A stretch of 5,337 nucleotides of DNA from Deltaproteobacteria bacterium. GTDB lineage: Bacteria > Desulfobacterota > BSN033 > UBA1163. The stretch's first letter is position 1. Every line of letters begins with the position of its first letter. The notes below the pieces were generated by a model that ran no database searches, was not told the DNA's origin, and worked only from the letters and a program-made list of their open reading frames with translations. Position numbers and translations under genes: made by a program. Where the stretch lies: NCBI GenBank assembly GCA_016875255.1, contig VGRU01000240.1, positions 1-5,337 of the forward strand, read 5' to 3'. Positions 1 to 4,801 of this stretch are shown in pieces.

Positions 1-363
1 CCCCATGGCCTCGGCTATAAAGTGGAGACGGCAACGATGGTGAGCGAAATGATCCGCAAGGTGAGAAAAGGACATATCGATGTCGTCCTTCTGGATGACG
101 AGATGGAAGGGGTGAAGGCTTTTGACCTGGTTCCTCTCTGCAAGAAGATCAATGAGAGGATCCAGGTCATCGTCATTTCCTCGGAGGCTTCCCTCGGGCT
201 GGTCAAACGCCTCAGGGGCGCGGGGATCTTCTACCATGCGATGAAACCGGTCGATCTGGAAGAGGTCAAGTCAGCCGTGGAGTGCGCCTTTGAAAAGATT
301 GAGAGGGAGAATTTAAAAGAGAGGTTTCTACCTTTTCTTATTCCAAGGAGGGTTCCGGCATGA
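1..363 (+). CDS. Single-domain response regulator (CheY-like receiver), 5' end cut by window
   Basis: The frame is open from base 1, so the true start lies outside the window; an internal GTG at 22 is probably not the start. The 120 visible residues look like a response-regulator receiver domain from about its first helix onward. Seen: the hydrophobic strand VVLLDDEMEG with the likely phospho-acceptor Asp at visible residue 32, the strand VIVISSEAS with the conserved Ser/Thr position at 60-61, and MKPVD with the conserved Lys at 82 followed by Pro. The acidic pair of the first strand is cut off. Only a short basic tail (about residues 103-120) follows the receiver fold, with no DNA-binding or enzymatic output domain, so it is a stand-alone receiver, or the C-terminal receiver of a longer protein whose front is missing. 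Its stop codon overlaps the start of the cytochrome c gene (ATGA), implying co-transcription and coupled translation. The partner kinase is not visible. Confidence 0.82.
   Translation, partial: PHGLGYKVETATMVSEMIRKVRKGHIDVVLLDDEMEGVKAFDLVPLCKKINERIQVIVISSEASLGLVKRLRGAGIFYHAMKPVDLEEVKSAVECAFEKIERENLKERFLPFLIPRRVPA
345..351 (+). promoter_or_regulatory. Ribosome binding site of the nine-heme cytochrome gene
   Basis: AAGGAGG is a near-perfect Shine-Dalgarno sequence lying inside the last codons of the receiver gene, 8 bases before the ATG at 360. It fixes the cytochrome start at the ATGA overlap in preference to the second ATG at 363. Confidence 0.85.
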
Positions 364-1412
364 TGTGGAGAAAGCATAAAGCCTGGATGGTTCCTCTGGG
401 AGCTCTTTCTCTTTTATTTCTTTATGGAATGATGGGAGAAATGGCCTGGGGGGATAACTCAAAGTGTTTAAGCTGCCATCAGGACGAAAAATTATCGAAA
501 AAAGACGCCCGTGGGAACACGGTCTCTCTGTTTGTCTCTGAAGGTGAATTCAAGAAGTCTGTCCATGGCCAGATTTCCTGCACGGACTGCCATACCCGGA
601 TCCTCGATGATTCTCATGCCCAAAAAAAGGTGAAGAAGGCTGACCTGAAGGTCGATTGCGGCACCTGCCATGAAGAATCGGAGAAGATCTATAAAACGAG
701 TGTCCATCGCTTAAAGGCGGAGATATCCTGCAAAGAATGTCACGGCCATCATTATGTGGCCCCTCTTACTAATCCGAAATCAGCCACCTATCGAACCAAC
801 CTGATTCAGACCTGCGGAGCTTGCCATGGCGAGGAAGGCAAACAATTTGCCGAAAGCGTCCACGGAGTTGGACTCTTTAGGGGAAGACCTAATCACCCAA
901 CCTGTACCACCTGCCACGGAACCCATGGGATCAAACCGAGATCCGATCCGGACTCTGCGGTCCACGAAAGAAAAATTGCGATGACGACCTGCCCCCAGTG
1001 CCATGCAGCCGAGCAAATCACGAAGGAGTACCGTTTCACAACGAAGCCCGTCAAGTCCTATTACGACAGTTTTCACGGCCTCTCTTACCGTGGCGGAGAT
1101 ACCTTTTCAGCCAACTGTGCCAGTTGCCATGGCGTCCATGACATCCGCGCTGCTTCTGACCCGAAATCAATGATCCATAAGGATAACCTCCAGAAGACCT
1201 GCGGTGTTTGTCATCCCAAAGCTTCTGTCAATTTTTCCAAAGGAAAGATTCATACACTGGCTGACATCAGGGGAGTGGACTTTGGCGAGAAGGTGGTGGG
1301 ATGGGTAAGAATCGTCTACATTATCCTGATTGTGGCCGTCATCGGAGGATTGAGTTTCTTCAACTTCATGGATTGGTTGAGAAAGACCATTGATCGGAGG
1401 CCTAAAGAATAA
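360..1412 (+). CDS. Nine-heme c-type cytochrome, periplasmic, C-terminal membrane anchor
   Basis: A 350-residue multiheme electron-transfer protein. It has a hydrophobic N-terminal segment (residues 9-24) with a plausible signal-peptidase site after AWG (31). Nine CxxCH heme c motifs start at residues 36, 74, 100, 124, 152, 182, 211, 253 and 281. Between them recur S-V/F-H(-G) motifs with His at 69, 116, 168 and 239, likely distal ligands for bis-His hemes, as is usual in cytochrome c3/c7-like proteins. A single transmembrane helix spans about 312-336, followed by a short basic tail (RKTIDRRPKE), so the heme domain should face the periplasm with the C terminus in the cytoplasm. The next gene is a di-heme cytochrome b; nine c hemes followed by a FdnI/HydC-type b domain is the layout of Geobacter CbcL, here as two polypeptides. 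Inferred role: accepting electrons from the b subunit and passing them to periplasmic or outer-membrane carriers. The exact family within the cytochrome c3 superfamily is not resolved. Confidence 0.92.
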   Translation: MMWRKHKAWMVPLGALSLLFLYGMMGEMAWGDNSKCLSCHQDEKLSKKDARGNTVSLFVSEGEFKKSVHGQISCTDCHTRILDDSHAQKKVKKADLKVDCGTCHEESEKIYKTSVHRLKAEISCKECHGHHYVAPLTNPKSATYRTNLIQTCGACHGEEGKQFAESVHGVGLFRGRPNHPTCTTCHGTHGIKPRSDPDSAVHERKIAMTTCPQCHAAEQITKEYRFTTKPVKSYYDSFHGLSYRGGDTFSANCASCHGVHDIRAASDPKSMIHKDNLQKTCGVCHPKASVNFSKGKIHTLADIRGVDFGEKVVGWVRIVYIILIVAVIGGLSFFNFMDWLRKTIDRRPKE

Positions 1413-1416
1413 GGAG
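1411..1416 (+). promoter_or_regulatory. Ribosome binding site that sets the cytochrome b start
   Basis: AAGGAG overlaps the stop codon of the cytochrome c gene and lies 9 bases before the ATG at 1426. An in-frame TTG at 1390 would lengthen the protein by 12 residues but has no such site and would overlap the upstream gene, so 1426 is preferred. Confidence 0.8.
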
Positions 1417-1425
1417 CTGGGAATC

Positions 1426-2256
1426 ATGGCGAAAAAATATCTTCGAATGACCTTGAATGAAAGGATTCAACACCTCAATCTGGCGATCAACTTCACGATT
1501 CTGGTGATCACCGGTTTTGCTTTAAAGTACCCCGAGGCGTTCTGGGCTTCTCCCATTACGGATGTTCCATTAGGAATGACCTTCAGAGGGTTCCTCCACC
1601 GACTCTCCGGAGTGGCCACGGTCACCCTGGGAGGTTATCACCTCCTTTATCTTGCCTTTACGGAAAGGGGAAGAAGGATTGTGATCGACATGATCCCCAT
1701 GTGGAAGGATGCTAAAGACCTCTGGGAGACTCTGAAGAATAACCTCTTCCTCAACCGGCCTGCTAAAGTGATCAAGATGGGACGGTTTAATTTCAGGGAG
1801 AAGCTGGAATATTTAGGATTGATCTGGGGAACGATCGTCATGACCGTCACAGGTTTCATCCTCTGGTTCAAGGAAGAATGGCTTCTCTTCTTTCCGATGT
1901 GGACCTTTGAGGTGGCGAGGGCCATCCATTTTTATGAAGCCATCTTAGCTACGCTCACCATTATTGTTTGGCACTTTTATTCGGTTGTGTGGAATCCCGA
2001 TGTCTATCCGATGAGTTGGGCCTGGATCAACGGGCACCTGACCGAACATGAGATGGAACTGGAGCATGGCTCGGAATTGGAGAGAATTAAAGCAGAGGAG
2101 AAAAGAACCCCGGTCCATTTCAACGAGGGGTCAGGGCCAGGAGGCGGAAGAACCTATCCCGTTCATCAGGAAGGAAGGGAGAAATTCTCCATCAAAGGTC
2201 TTTATGGTTTGGTTCGACATCTTAATGAATCGATTAAAAATTGGAGAGGGATGTAA
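1426..2256 (+). CDS. Di-heme cytochrome b subunit (FdnI/HydC type, cytochrome b561-like)
   Basis: A 276-residue integral membrane protein with four predicted helices at about residues 18-34, 57-77, 128-148 and 163-187. Histidines lie at 16 (helix 1), 58 and 72 (helix 2), and 169 and 183 (helix 4). In E. coli FdnI the heme b ligands are His18, His57, His155 and His169; here 16, 58, 169 and 183 reproduce that order, including the 14-residue spacing in helix 4. This identifies the formate dehydrogenase gamma / Ni-Fe hydrogenase b-type cytochrome family, which moves electrons between menaquinone and a periplasmic partner. No dehydrogenase or hydrogenase subunit is present; the partner is evidently the nine-heme cytochrome c encoded 13 bases upstream. 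The module is therefore more likely a quinol-oxidising bc-type exit route (CbcL-like) than a dehydrogenase anchor. A hydrophilic, charged tail of roughly 80 residues follows helix 4 and should be cytoplasmic. A hairpin begins two bases after the stop. Confidence 0.88.
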   Translation: MAKKYLRMTLNERIQHLNLAINFTILVITGFALKYPEAFWASPITDVPLGMTFRGFLHRLSGVATVTLGGYHLLYLAFTERGRRIVIDMIPMWKDAKDLWETLKNNLFLNRPAKVIKMGRFNFREKLEYLGLIWGTIVMTVTGFILWFKEEWLLFFPMWTFEVARAIHFYEAILATLTIIVWHFYSVVWNPDVYPMSWAWINGHLTEHEMELEHGSELERIKAEEKRTPVHFNEGSGPGGGRTYPVHQEGREKFSIKGLYGLVRHLNESIKNWRGM

Positions 2257-2257
2257 A

Positions 2258-2290
2258 CCCCGATAGAAATTCTTCGACTTTCTATCGGGG
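2258..2290. terminator. Strong hairpin after the cytochrome operon, no U tract
   Basis: Perfect 12-base arms (CCCCGATAGAAA at 2258-2269, its complement at 2279-2290) enclose a 9-base loop, beginning two bases after the cytochrome b stop. The bases that follow are TAAAACAAAA rather than a T run, so this is not a classical intrinsic terminator on the plus strand. It could slow RNA decay at the 3' end of the cytochrome message, attenuate read-through into the 55-codon ORF, or be a repeat copy. Position and stem strength support a 3'-end role; actual termination is uncertain. Confidence 0.5.
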
Positions 2291-2300
2291 TAAAACAAAA

Positions 2301-2309
2301 GGGGGGTGA
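2301..2309 (+). promoter_or_regulatory. Ribosome binding site of the 55-codon ORF
   Basis: GGGGGGTGA can pair with the 16S rRNA tail (GGAGGTGA type, with one G-U wobble) and ends 6 bases before the ATG at 2316. It is the main argument that the short ORF is translated. Confidence 0.55.
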
Positions 2310-2315
2310 AGGTTT

Positions 2316-2483
2316 ATGAAGGACACTCTTAGGGAAAGATACGGACCTTATCCAAAGAAGAAAGAAAAGAAAAGAATTCGAACGGAGGAGAGCAATTTTT
2401 TGAAAAGGAGTTACAACTGGTTAAAATGGAGGCCCGAGAAAATCGGCGGAGTGACCATTTATCATCCCTGTCTGGAGCATTAA
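2316..2483 (+). CDS. Small basic hypothetical protein (55 aa)
   Basis: An ATG-to-TAA reading frame of 55 codons that I do not recognise as a family. The first third is strongly basic (PKKKEKKRIR at residues 12-21). The middle is aromatic and basic (SYNWLKWRP, 32-40), and the end is mildly hydrophobic with one Cys (GGVTIYHPCLEH). There is no signal peptide or membrane segment, so a soluble cytoplasmic, possibly nucleic-acid- or membrane-surface-binding protein is conceivable, but that is a guess from charge. For it: a good ribosome binding site at the right distance, same strand as the cytochrome operon, and placement between the operon hairpin and the next terminator. Against it: short length, no recognised homologue, and a hairpin separating it from the cytochrome b gene. 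It could be the last gene of the operon. Confidence 0.5.
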   Translation: MKDTLRERYGPYPKKKEKKRIRTEESNFLKRSYNWLKWRPEKIGGVTIYHPCLEH

Positions 2484-2490
2484 TTTAAAC

Positions 2491-2553
2491 TGTCATTCTG
2501 AACTTGTTTCAGAATCTAAAAAAATGAGACCCTGAAACGAGTTCAGGGTGACA
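2491..2553. repeat. 63-base palindromic dispersed-type repeat
   Basis: Arms of 27 bases (2491-2517 and 2527-2553) pair around a 9-base A-rich loop (AAAAAAATG), with 22 Watson-Crick positions. Three of the five mismatches are G-U wobbles on one RNA strand and the other two become wobbles on the opposite strand, so both strands could fold. The outer ends are TGTCA and TGACA. Sequences of this look (TGTCATTCTGAAC...) recur as intergenic palindromes in many bacterial genomes, so a REP/MITE-like repeat is likely. Copy number in this genome cannot be seen. It starts 7 bases after the 55-codon ORF, where it could also cap that transcript. Confidence 0.65.
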
Positions 2554-2587
2554 GCTATGCCATAAGTTATTTACTAAAATTTTATAG

Positions 2588-2656
2588 CCCTATATATCCT
2601 CTTACTCCCACCATCCAAACCCCACCCAAATGGAGAGGATATATAGGGTTTTTTTT
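2588..2656 (+). terminator. Intrinsic terminator, 15-bp stem with T8 tract
   Basis: Perfect 15-base arms (CCCTATATATCCTCT at 2588-2602, its complement at 2634-2648) are followed directly by eight T residues (2649-2656). The loop is 31 bases, longer than usual and C-rich; an inner CCAT/ATGG pairing (2611-2614 with 2630-2633) would shorten the open part. Stem, T run and position before the protease gene make this the probable end of transcripts from the cytochrome operon and small ORF. There is no T run on the opposite strand, so it should act on the plus strand only. Confidence 0.8.
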
Positions 2657-2672
2657 CGTTGTCGTGACAACG
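2657..2672. promoter_or_regulatory. Perfect palindrome, candidate operator
   Basis: CGTTGTC-GT-GACAACG is a 7-bp perfect inverted repeat directly after the terminator T run and 29 bases before the first ATG of the protease gene. It overlaps the suggested -35 element (TTGTCG, 2659-2664). Size and location suit a dimeric repressor or activator site, but no regulator is identified. Confidence 0.35.
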
Positions 2673-2687
2673 GGAACGTGTTAATAT
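2659..2687 (+). promoter_or_regulatory. Weak sigma70-like promoter candidate for the protease gene
   Basis: TTGTCG (2659-2664) and TAATAT (2682-2687) are 17 bases apart, each matching 4 of 6 consensus positions. Transcription would begin near 2694, leaving an almost leaderless message for the ATG at 2701 or about 30 bases of leader for the ATG at 2725. The match is modest; the support is the position just after a terminator and before a monocistronic gene. Confidence 0.3.
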
Positions 2688-2691
2688 TAAC
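2680..2691. promoter_or_regulatory. 12-base AT-rich perfect palindrome
   Basis: GTTAATATTAAC is a perfect palindrome containing the suggested -10 element, 9 bases before the ATG at 2701. It may be a regulator half-site pair or simply AT-rich promoter DNA. Confidence 0.25.
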
Positions 2692-2700
2692 CTCACTGAA

Positions 2701-4137
2701 ATGATCTTCAAAAAAGATAAAAAGATGTACTCCCGGAAGAAAATCTCGACTTGGGTCACCTCTCTTTTTCTCTGTCTTCTCTTTATCAGTCCCGTAAAAG
2801 TTTCATGGGCAATGACAACCGAGGAGGAGAAGAAGTTAGGGAAGAAGATTATTCTTGAGATGGAGAAGAAGGTCGATTGGGTGAGAGATTTGACCCTCCA
2901 GACCTTTATCAACAGGGTTGGGCATTCACTGGTCGCTCAGGCAGGCCCGACTCCTTTCGAGTTCAAATTCTATTTGATTAATGGAACGGATCCCAATGCC
3001 TATGCCATACCGGGAGGTCACATCTTCCTGACCACCGGCCTTTTAGTATCGACAGAGAATGAGCAGGAGGTCGCAGGAGTCATCAGCCACGAAATTGCAC
3101 ATGTGATGGCGAGACATGTAGCCCAGATGATCGAGAGGTCGAAAAGACTTAACATCGCCTCCATGGCAGCCATCATCGCAGGGGTTTTGTTAGGCGGAGG
3201 AGGAAAAGCCTCTGAGGCAGTGGCGATGACCGCAATGGCCGCCACCGAGGCCCTCGCCCTGAAATATACCCGCGAGATGGAGGTTGAAGCCGATCAGAAC
3301 GGCCTTCAATATGCGATTAAGGCAGGCTATGATCCGAACGGACTGATCACCTTTATGAACAAGATTTACAAACTCAGCCTGACCTCCGGACCCAGAGTTC
3401 CTACCTATCTCTCAACCCATCCGGCCATCGAAGATCGGATTGCTCTGATGGAGAATCTTCTCCAGACCAGGCCAAGGCCGGCAGAACCTTTTAAGACCTC
3501 CGGAACTTATCGAAAGATTCAAGCCAAGGCCTTTGTGGAGGAGCGAGAACCCAATGTAGCGATCAACCATTTTCAATCCCTGATCGATTCCGGTCCGCAG
3601 AATGCGGACGCTTATTATGGCTTGGGCCTTGCCTACCGGAAGATGGGACGATTGGACAAGTCGATAGAGGCTTTTCAATATGGACGCTCATTGGCATTAG
3701 ACGACGGGGATCTATTGCGGGAATTAGGGATCGCCTATTTTCTTTCAGGAAAGTTGGATCAGGCGATCAAAAACCTCGAAACAGTTCAATTACTCTTTAG
3801 AGACAGCAACGACCGGTTCGAGGATCTGTTGAGCGTTTATTATCTCGGGAGATGCTATCAGGAAAAGGGGGATTTTAACCAGGCCCTGCCTCTCTTCCTG
3901 AAGGTCAAAAAGGGCCATCCCGAATGGATCGACATCCATCATAGTCTCGGGTCCGTTTATGGGAGAATGGGGCAGAAGGGGCTATCCCACTTCTATTTTG
4001 GCAAATATTTTAAGTTGAGAGGCGAACATAAGAATGCCCTGCTTCACTATAGAACTTCCCTCGATTGGCTGGAGAGGGGAAGCCCGGAAAGGGAGGAGGC
4101 CCAGAGGGAGATTAAGGAACTGGGAGGGAGTAAATAA
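2701..4137 (+). CDS. Periplasmic M48 zinc metalloprotease with TPR domain (BepA/YfgC-like)
   Basis: A 478-residue protein, close to the usual BepA length. A basic N terminus and hydrophobic segment (about 16-31) end in a signal-peptidase site after SWA (37). The M48 peptidase domain covers about 38-255: HEIAH at 130-134 gives two zinc His ligands and the catalytic Glu131, and EVEAD at 194-198 gives the third ligand, Glu194. LSTHPAIEDR at 237-246 contains the conserved His240 that corresponds to the regulatory His switch of BepA. A Gly/Ala-rich hydrophobic stretch (151-182) lies between the motifs, as in the family. TPR-like helical repeats fill about 265-460. Likely role: outer-membrane protein assembly and clearance of stalled substrates in the periplasm, by analogy. 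No clear ribosome binding site precedes 2701 or the alternative ATG at 2725, which gives a more compact signal peptide. The gene lies alone after a terminator. Confidence 0.9.
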   Translation: MIFKKDKKMYSRKKISTWVTSLFLCLLFISPVKVSWAMTTEEEKKLGKKIILEMEKKVDWVRDLTLQTFINRVGHSLVAQAGPTPFEFKFYLINGTDPNAYAIPGGHIFLTTGLLVSTENEQEVAGVISHEIAHVMARHVAQMIERSKRLNIASMAAIIAGVLLGGGGKASEAVAMTAMAATEALALKYTREMEVEADQNGLQYAIKAGYDPNGLITFMNKIYKLSLTSGPRVPTYLSTHPAIEDRIALMENLLQTRPRPAEPFKTSGTYRKIQAKAFVEEREPNVAINHFQSLIDSGPQNADAYYGLGLAYRKMGRLDKSIEAFQYGRSLALDDGDLLRELGIAYFLSGKLDQAIKNLETVQLLFRDSNDRFEDLLSVYYLGRCYQEKGDFNQALPLFLKVKKGHPEWIDIHHSLGSVYGRMGQKGLSHFYFGKYFKLRGEHKNALLHYRTSLDWLERGSPEREEAQREIKELGGSK

Positions 4138-4149
4138 CAATTTTTATGT

Positions 4150-4172
4150 GTAGGGCAAGCCTTTAGGCTTGC
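4150..4172 (+). repeat. REP hairpin, left of the RAYT gene
   Basis: GTAGG is followed by the perfect hairpin GCAAGCC-TTTA-GGCTTGC (7-bp stem, 4-base loop). A GTAG tetranucleotide 5' of a short hairpin is the known recognition signature of REP elements handled by RAYT enzymes. It ends 7 bases before the transposase ATG and occupies the place where a ribosome binding site would be expected. Confidence 0.75.
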
Positions 4173-4179
4173 ATAATAA

Positions 4180-4665
4180 ATGGATAGTAAAAAATACATT
4201 CATTACAAAAAACGGACAAGACTTAAAGATTTTGATTATAAAGGTTGTTATCGTTACTTTATCACCTTATGCACTTTTGATAAAAAGGCAGTTTTTACTG
4301 ATGAGGCATTAGTGAGTTGGTTTGTTGATGTGTTAAAAGAAAAGTCAACATCATTGGGCTTTGGAATTTGGGCTTACTGTTTTATGCCTGACCATCTCCA
4401 TCTTTTTGTAGAGGGTAAAAAGGACGATTCTGACTTGAAACAATTCATTGCGTCCTATAAGCAATATACAGCATTTCATTATAAGAAAAGAGACAAGAAA
4501 GAGTTATGGCAGATGAATTTCTATGACCACGTCTTACGCAAAGAAGAAGATACAATAAATATTGCCAATTATGTTTTTAATAATCCAGTTAGAAAGGGAT
4601 TGGTTTCCGATTACAAAAATTATAAATTTCTCGGTTCTTTTGAGTTTGATGTGATGCAAACCTAA
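4180..4665 (+). CDS. REP-associated tyrosine transposase (RAYT, IS200-like Y1 HUH family)
   Basis: A 161-residue protein, a normal length for Y1 transposases. Seen: the HUH metal-binding motif within MPDHLHLFV (His72 and His74), a downstream WQMNFYDHVLR block with the probable catalytic Tyr115, and the family-typical NIANYVFNNPVRKGLV near 127-142. These enzymes cut and join single-stranded DNA at hairpins; RAYTs act on REP sequences carrying a GTAG-type tag. REP-like hairpins lie on both sides and further copies sit downstream, consistent with a self-recognising pair. All core motifs are intact, so it may be active. There is no obvious ribosome binding site before the ATG. Codons are strongly A/T-biased relative to adjacent genes, suggesting horizontal origin. 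The final codons, encoding DVMQT, fall inside the right hairpin and the TAA lies in its loop. Its host function is unknown. Confidence 0.9.
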   Translation: MDSKKYIHYKKRTRLKDFDYKGCYRYFITLCTFDKKAVFTDEALVSWFVDVLKEKSTSLGFGIWAYCFMPDHLHLFVEGKKDDSDLKQFIASYKQYTAFHYKKRDKKELWQMNFYDHVLRKEEDTINIANYVFNNPVRKGLVSDYKNYKFLGSFEFDVMQT

Positions 4666-4680
4666 AGGTTTGCATCACAT
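4649..4680 (-). repeat. REP-like hairpin overlapping the RAYT stop codon
   Basis: A perfect 14-bp stem (ATGTGATGCAAACC at 4649-4662, complement at 4667-4680) with loop TAAA. The inner stem and loop are the reverse-oriented REP core (GCAAACC-TTTA-GGTTTGC). The GTAG tag is replaced, since the sequence outside the core reads ATGTGAT. The transposase stop codon (4663-4665) is in the loop, so the hairpin may also act as a 3' stabiliser or weak terminator. Confidence 0.75.
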
Positions 4681-4712
4681 ATGGGTTTAAACAGAGATTG
4701 GACAAAAATTCT

Positions 4713-4734
4713 GTAAGGTAAGGCTTTAGCTTGC
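4713..4734 (+). repeat. Degenerate REP copy, forward arm of a BIME-like pair
   Basis: GTAAGGTAAGGCTTTAGC and the following bases match the REP pattern with small changes (GTAA for GTAG, T for C at the stem base). Its own stem is imperfect (GGC-TTTA-GCT core). It faces the copy at 4743-4765. Confidence 0.6.
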
Positions 4735-4742
4735 TTAAGAAA

Positions 4743-4765
4743 GCAACCCTAAAGGGTTGCCCTAC
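4743..4765 (-). repeat. REP copy, reverse arm of a BIME-like pair
   Basis: Reading on the minus strand: GTAGG, then a perfect GCAACCC-TTTA-GGGTTGC hairpin. It is the best-preserved reverse-oriented copy. With the forward copy at 4713-4734 it forms a head-to-head inverted pair separated by 8 bases; the spacer also pairs in part (TTGCTT at 4731-4736 with AAGCAA at 4741-4746), so the whole 4713-4765 segment could fold as one long imperfect hairpin. Confidence 0.72.
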
Positions 4766-4801
4766 GAAATGATTGGTTCAAATGCATAAAAAATAAAAAA
4801 T

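Larger units (their letters stand above)
4146..4680 (+). mobile_element. RAYT/REP unit bounded by inverted REP-like hairpins
   Basis: A compact unit beginning 9 bases after the protease stop: left hairpin, transposase gene, right hairpin. The left end has ATGTG, GTAGG and a GCAAGCC-TTTA-GGCTTGC hairpin. The right end, read in reverse, has ATGTG and a GCAAACC-TTTA-GGTTTGC hairpin, so the ends form an imperfect inverted pair sharing the loop and most of the stem. G+C is far lower than in the neighbours: hand counts give 16 of 60 at 4201-4260 and 18 of 60 at 4441-4500, against 35 of 60 at 3421-3480. This points to recent acquisition. No target duplication is evident, as expected for Y1 HUH enzymes. 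Confidence 0.7.

Noticed and set aside
22..24. GTG as the real start of the receiver protein
   Set aside because: The frame is open to base 1 and a start here would remove the first strand and part of the first helix of the receiver fold; the true start is outside the window.
1390..1425. TTG start giving a 12-residue longer cytochrome b
   Set aside because: It overlaps the end of the cytochrome c gene and lacks a ribosome binding site, whereas ATG 1426 has AAGGAG 9 bases upstream and begins a normal family N terminus.
360..2256. The cytochrome pair as a formate dehydrogenase or Ni-Fe hydrogenase membrane module
   Set aside because: The b subunit is of that family, but no catalytic or ferredoxin-type subunit is present and the adjacent nine-heme cytochrome fits a quinol-oxidising exit module better.
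2048..2266. A 72-codon plus-strand ORF overlapping the cytochrome b tail
   Set aside because: It is a different frame of a region already explained by the cytochrome b, with low-complexity basic content, no recognisable domain and no clear ribosome binding site.
2574..2912. A 112-codon minus-strand ORF over the terminator and protease start
   Set aside because: It runs antisense through an intrinsic terminator and the signal peptide of a clear M48 protease; its protein shows no domain.
4773..4800. A promoter for the DUF2284 gene (TTGGTT plus an A/T-rich -10)
   Set aside because: Only a weak -35-like element and a poly-A region without a convincing TATAAT match; not strong enough to annotate.
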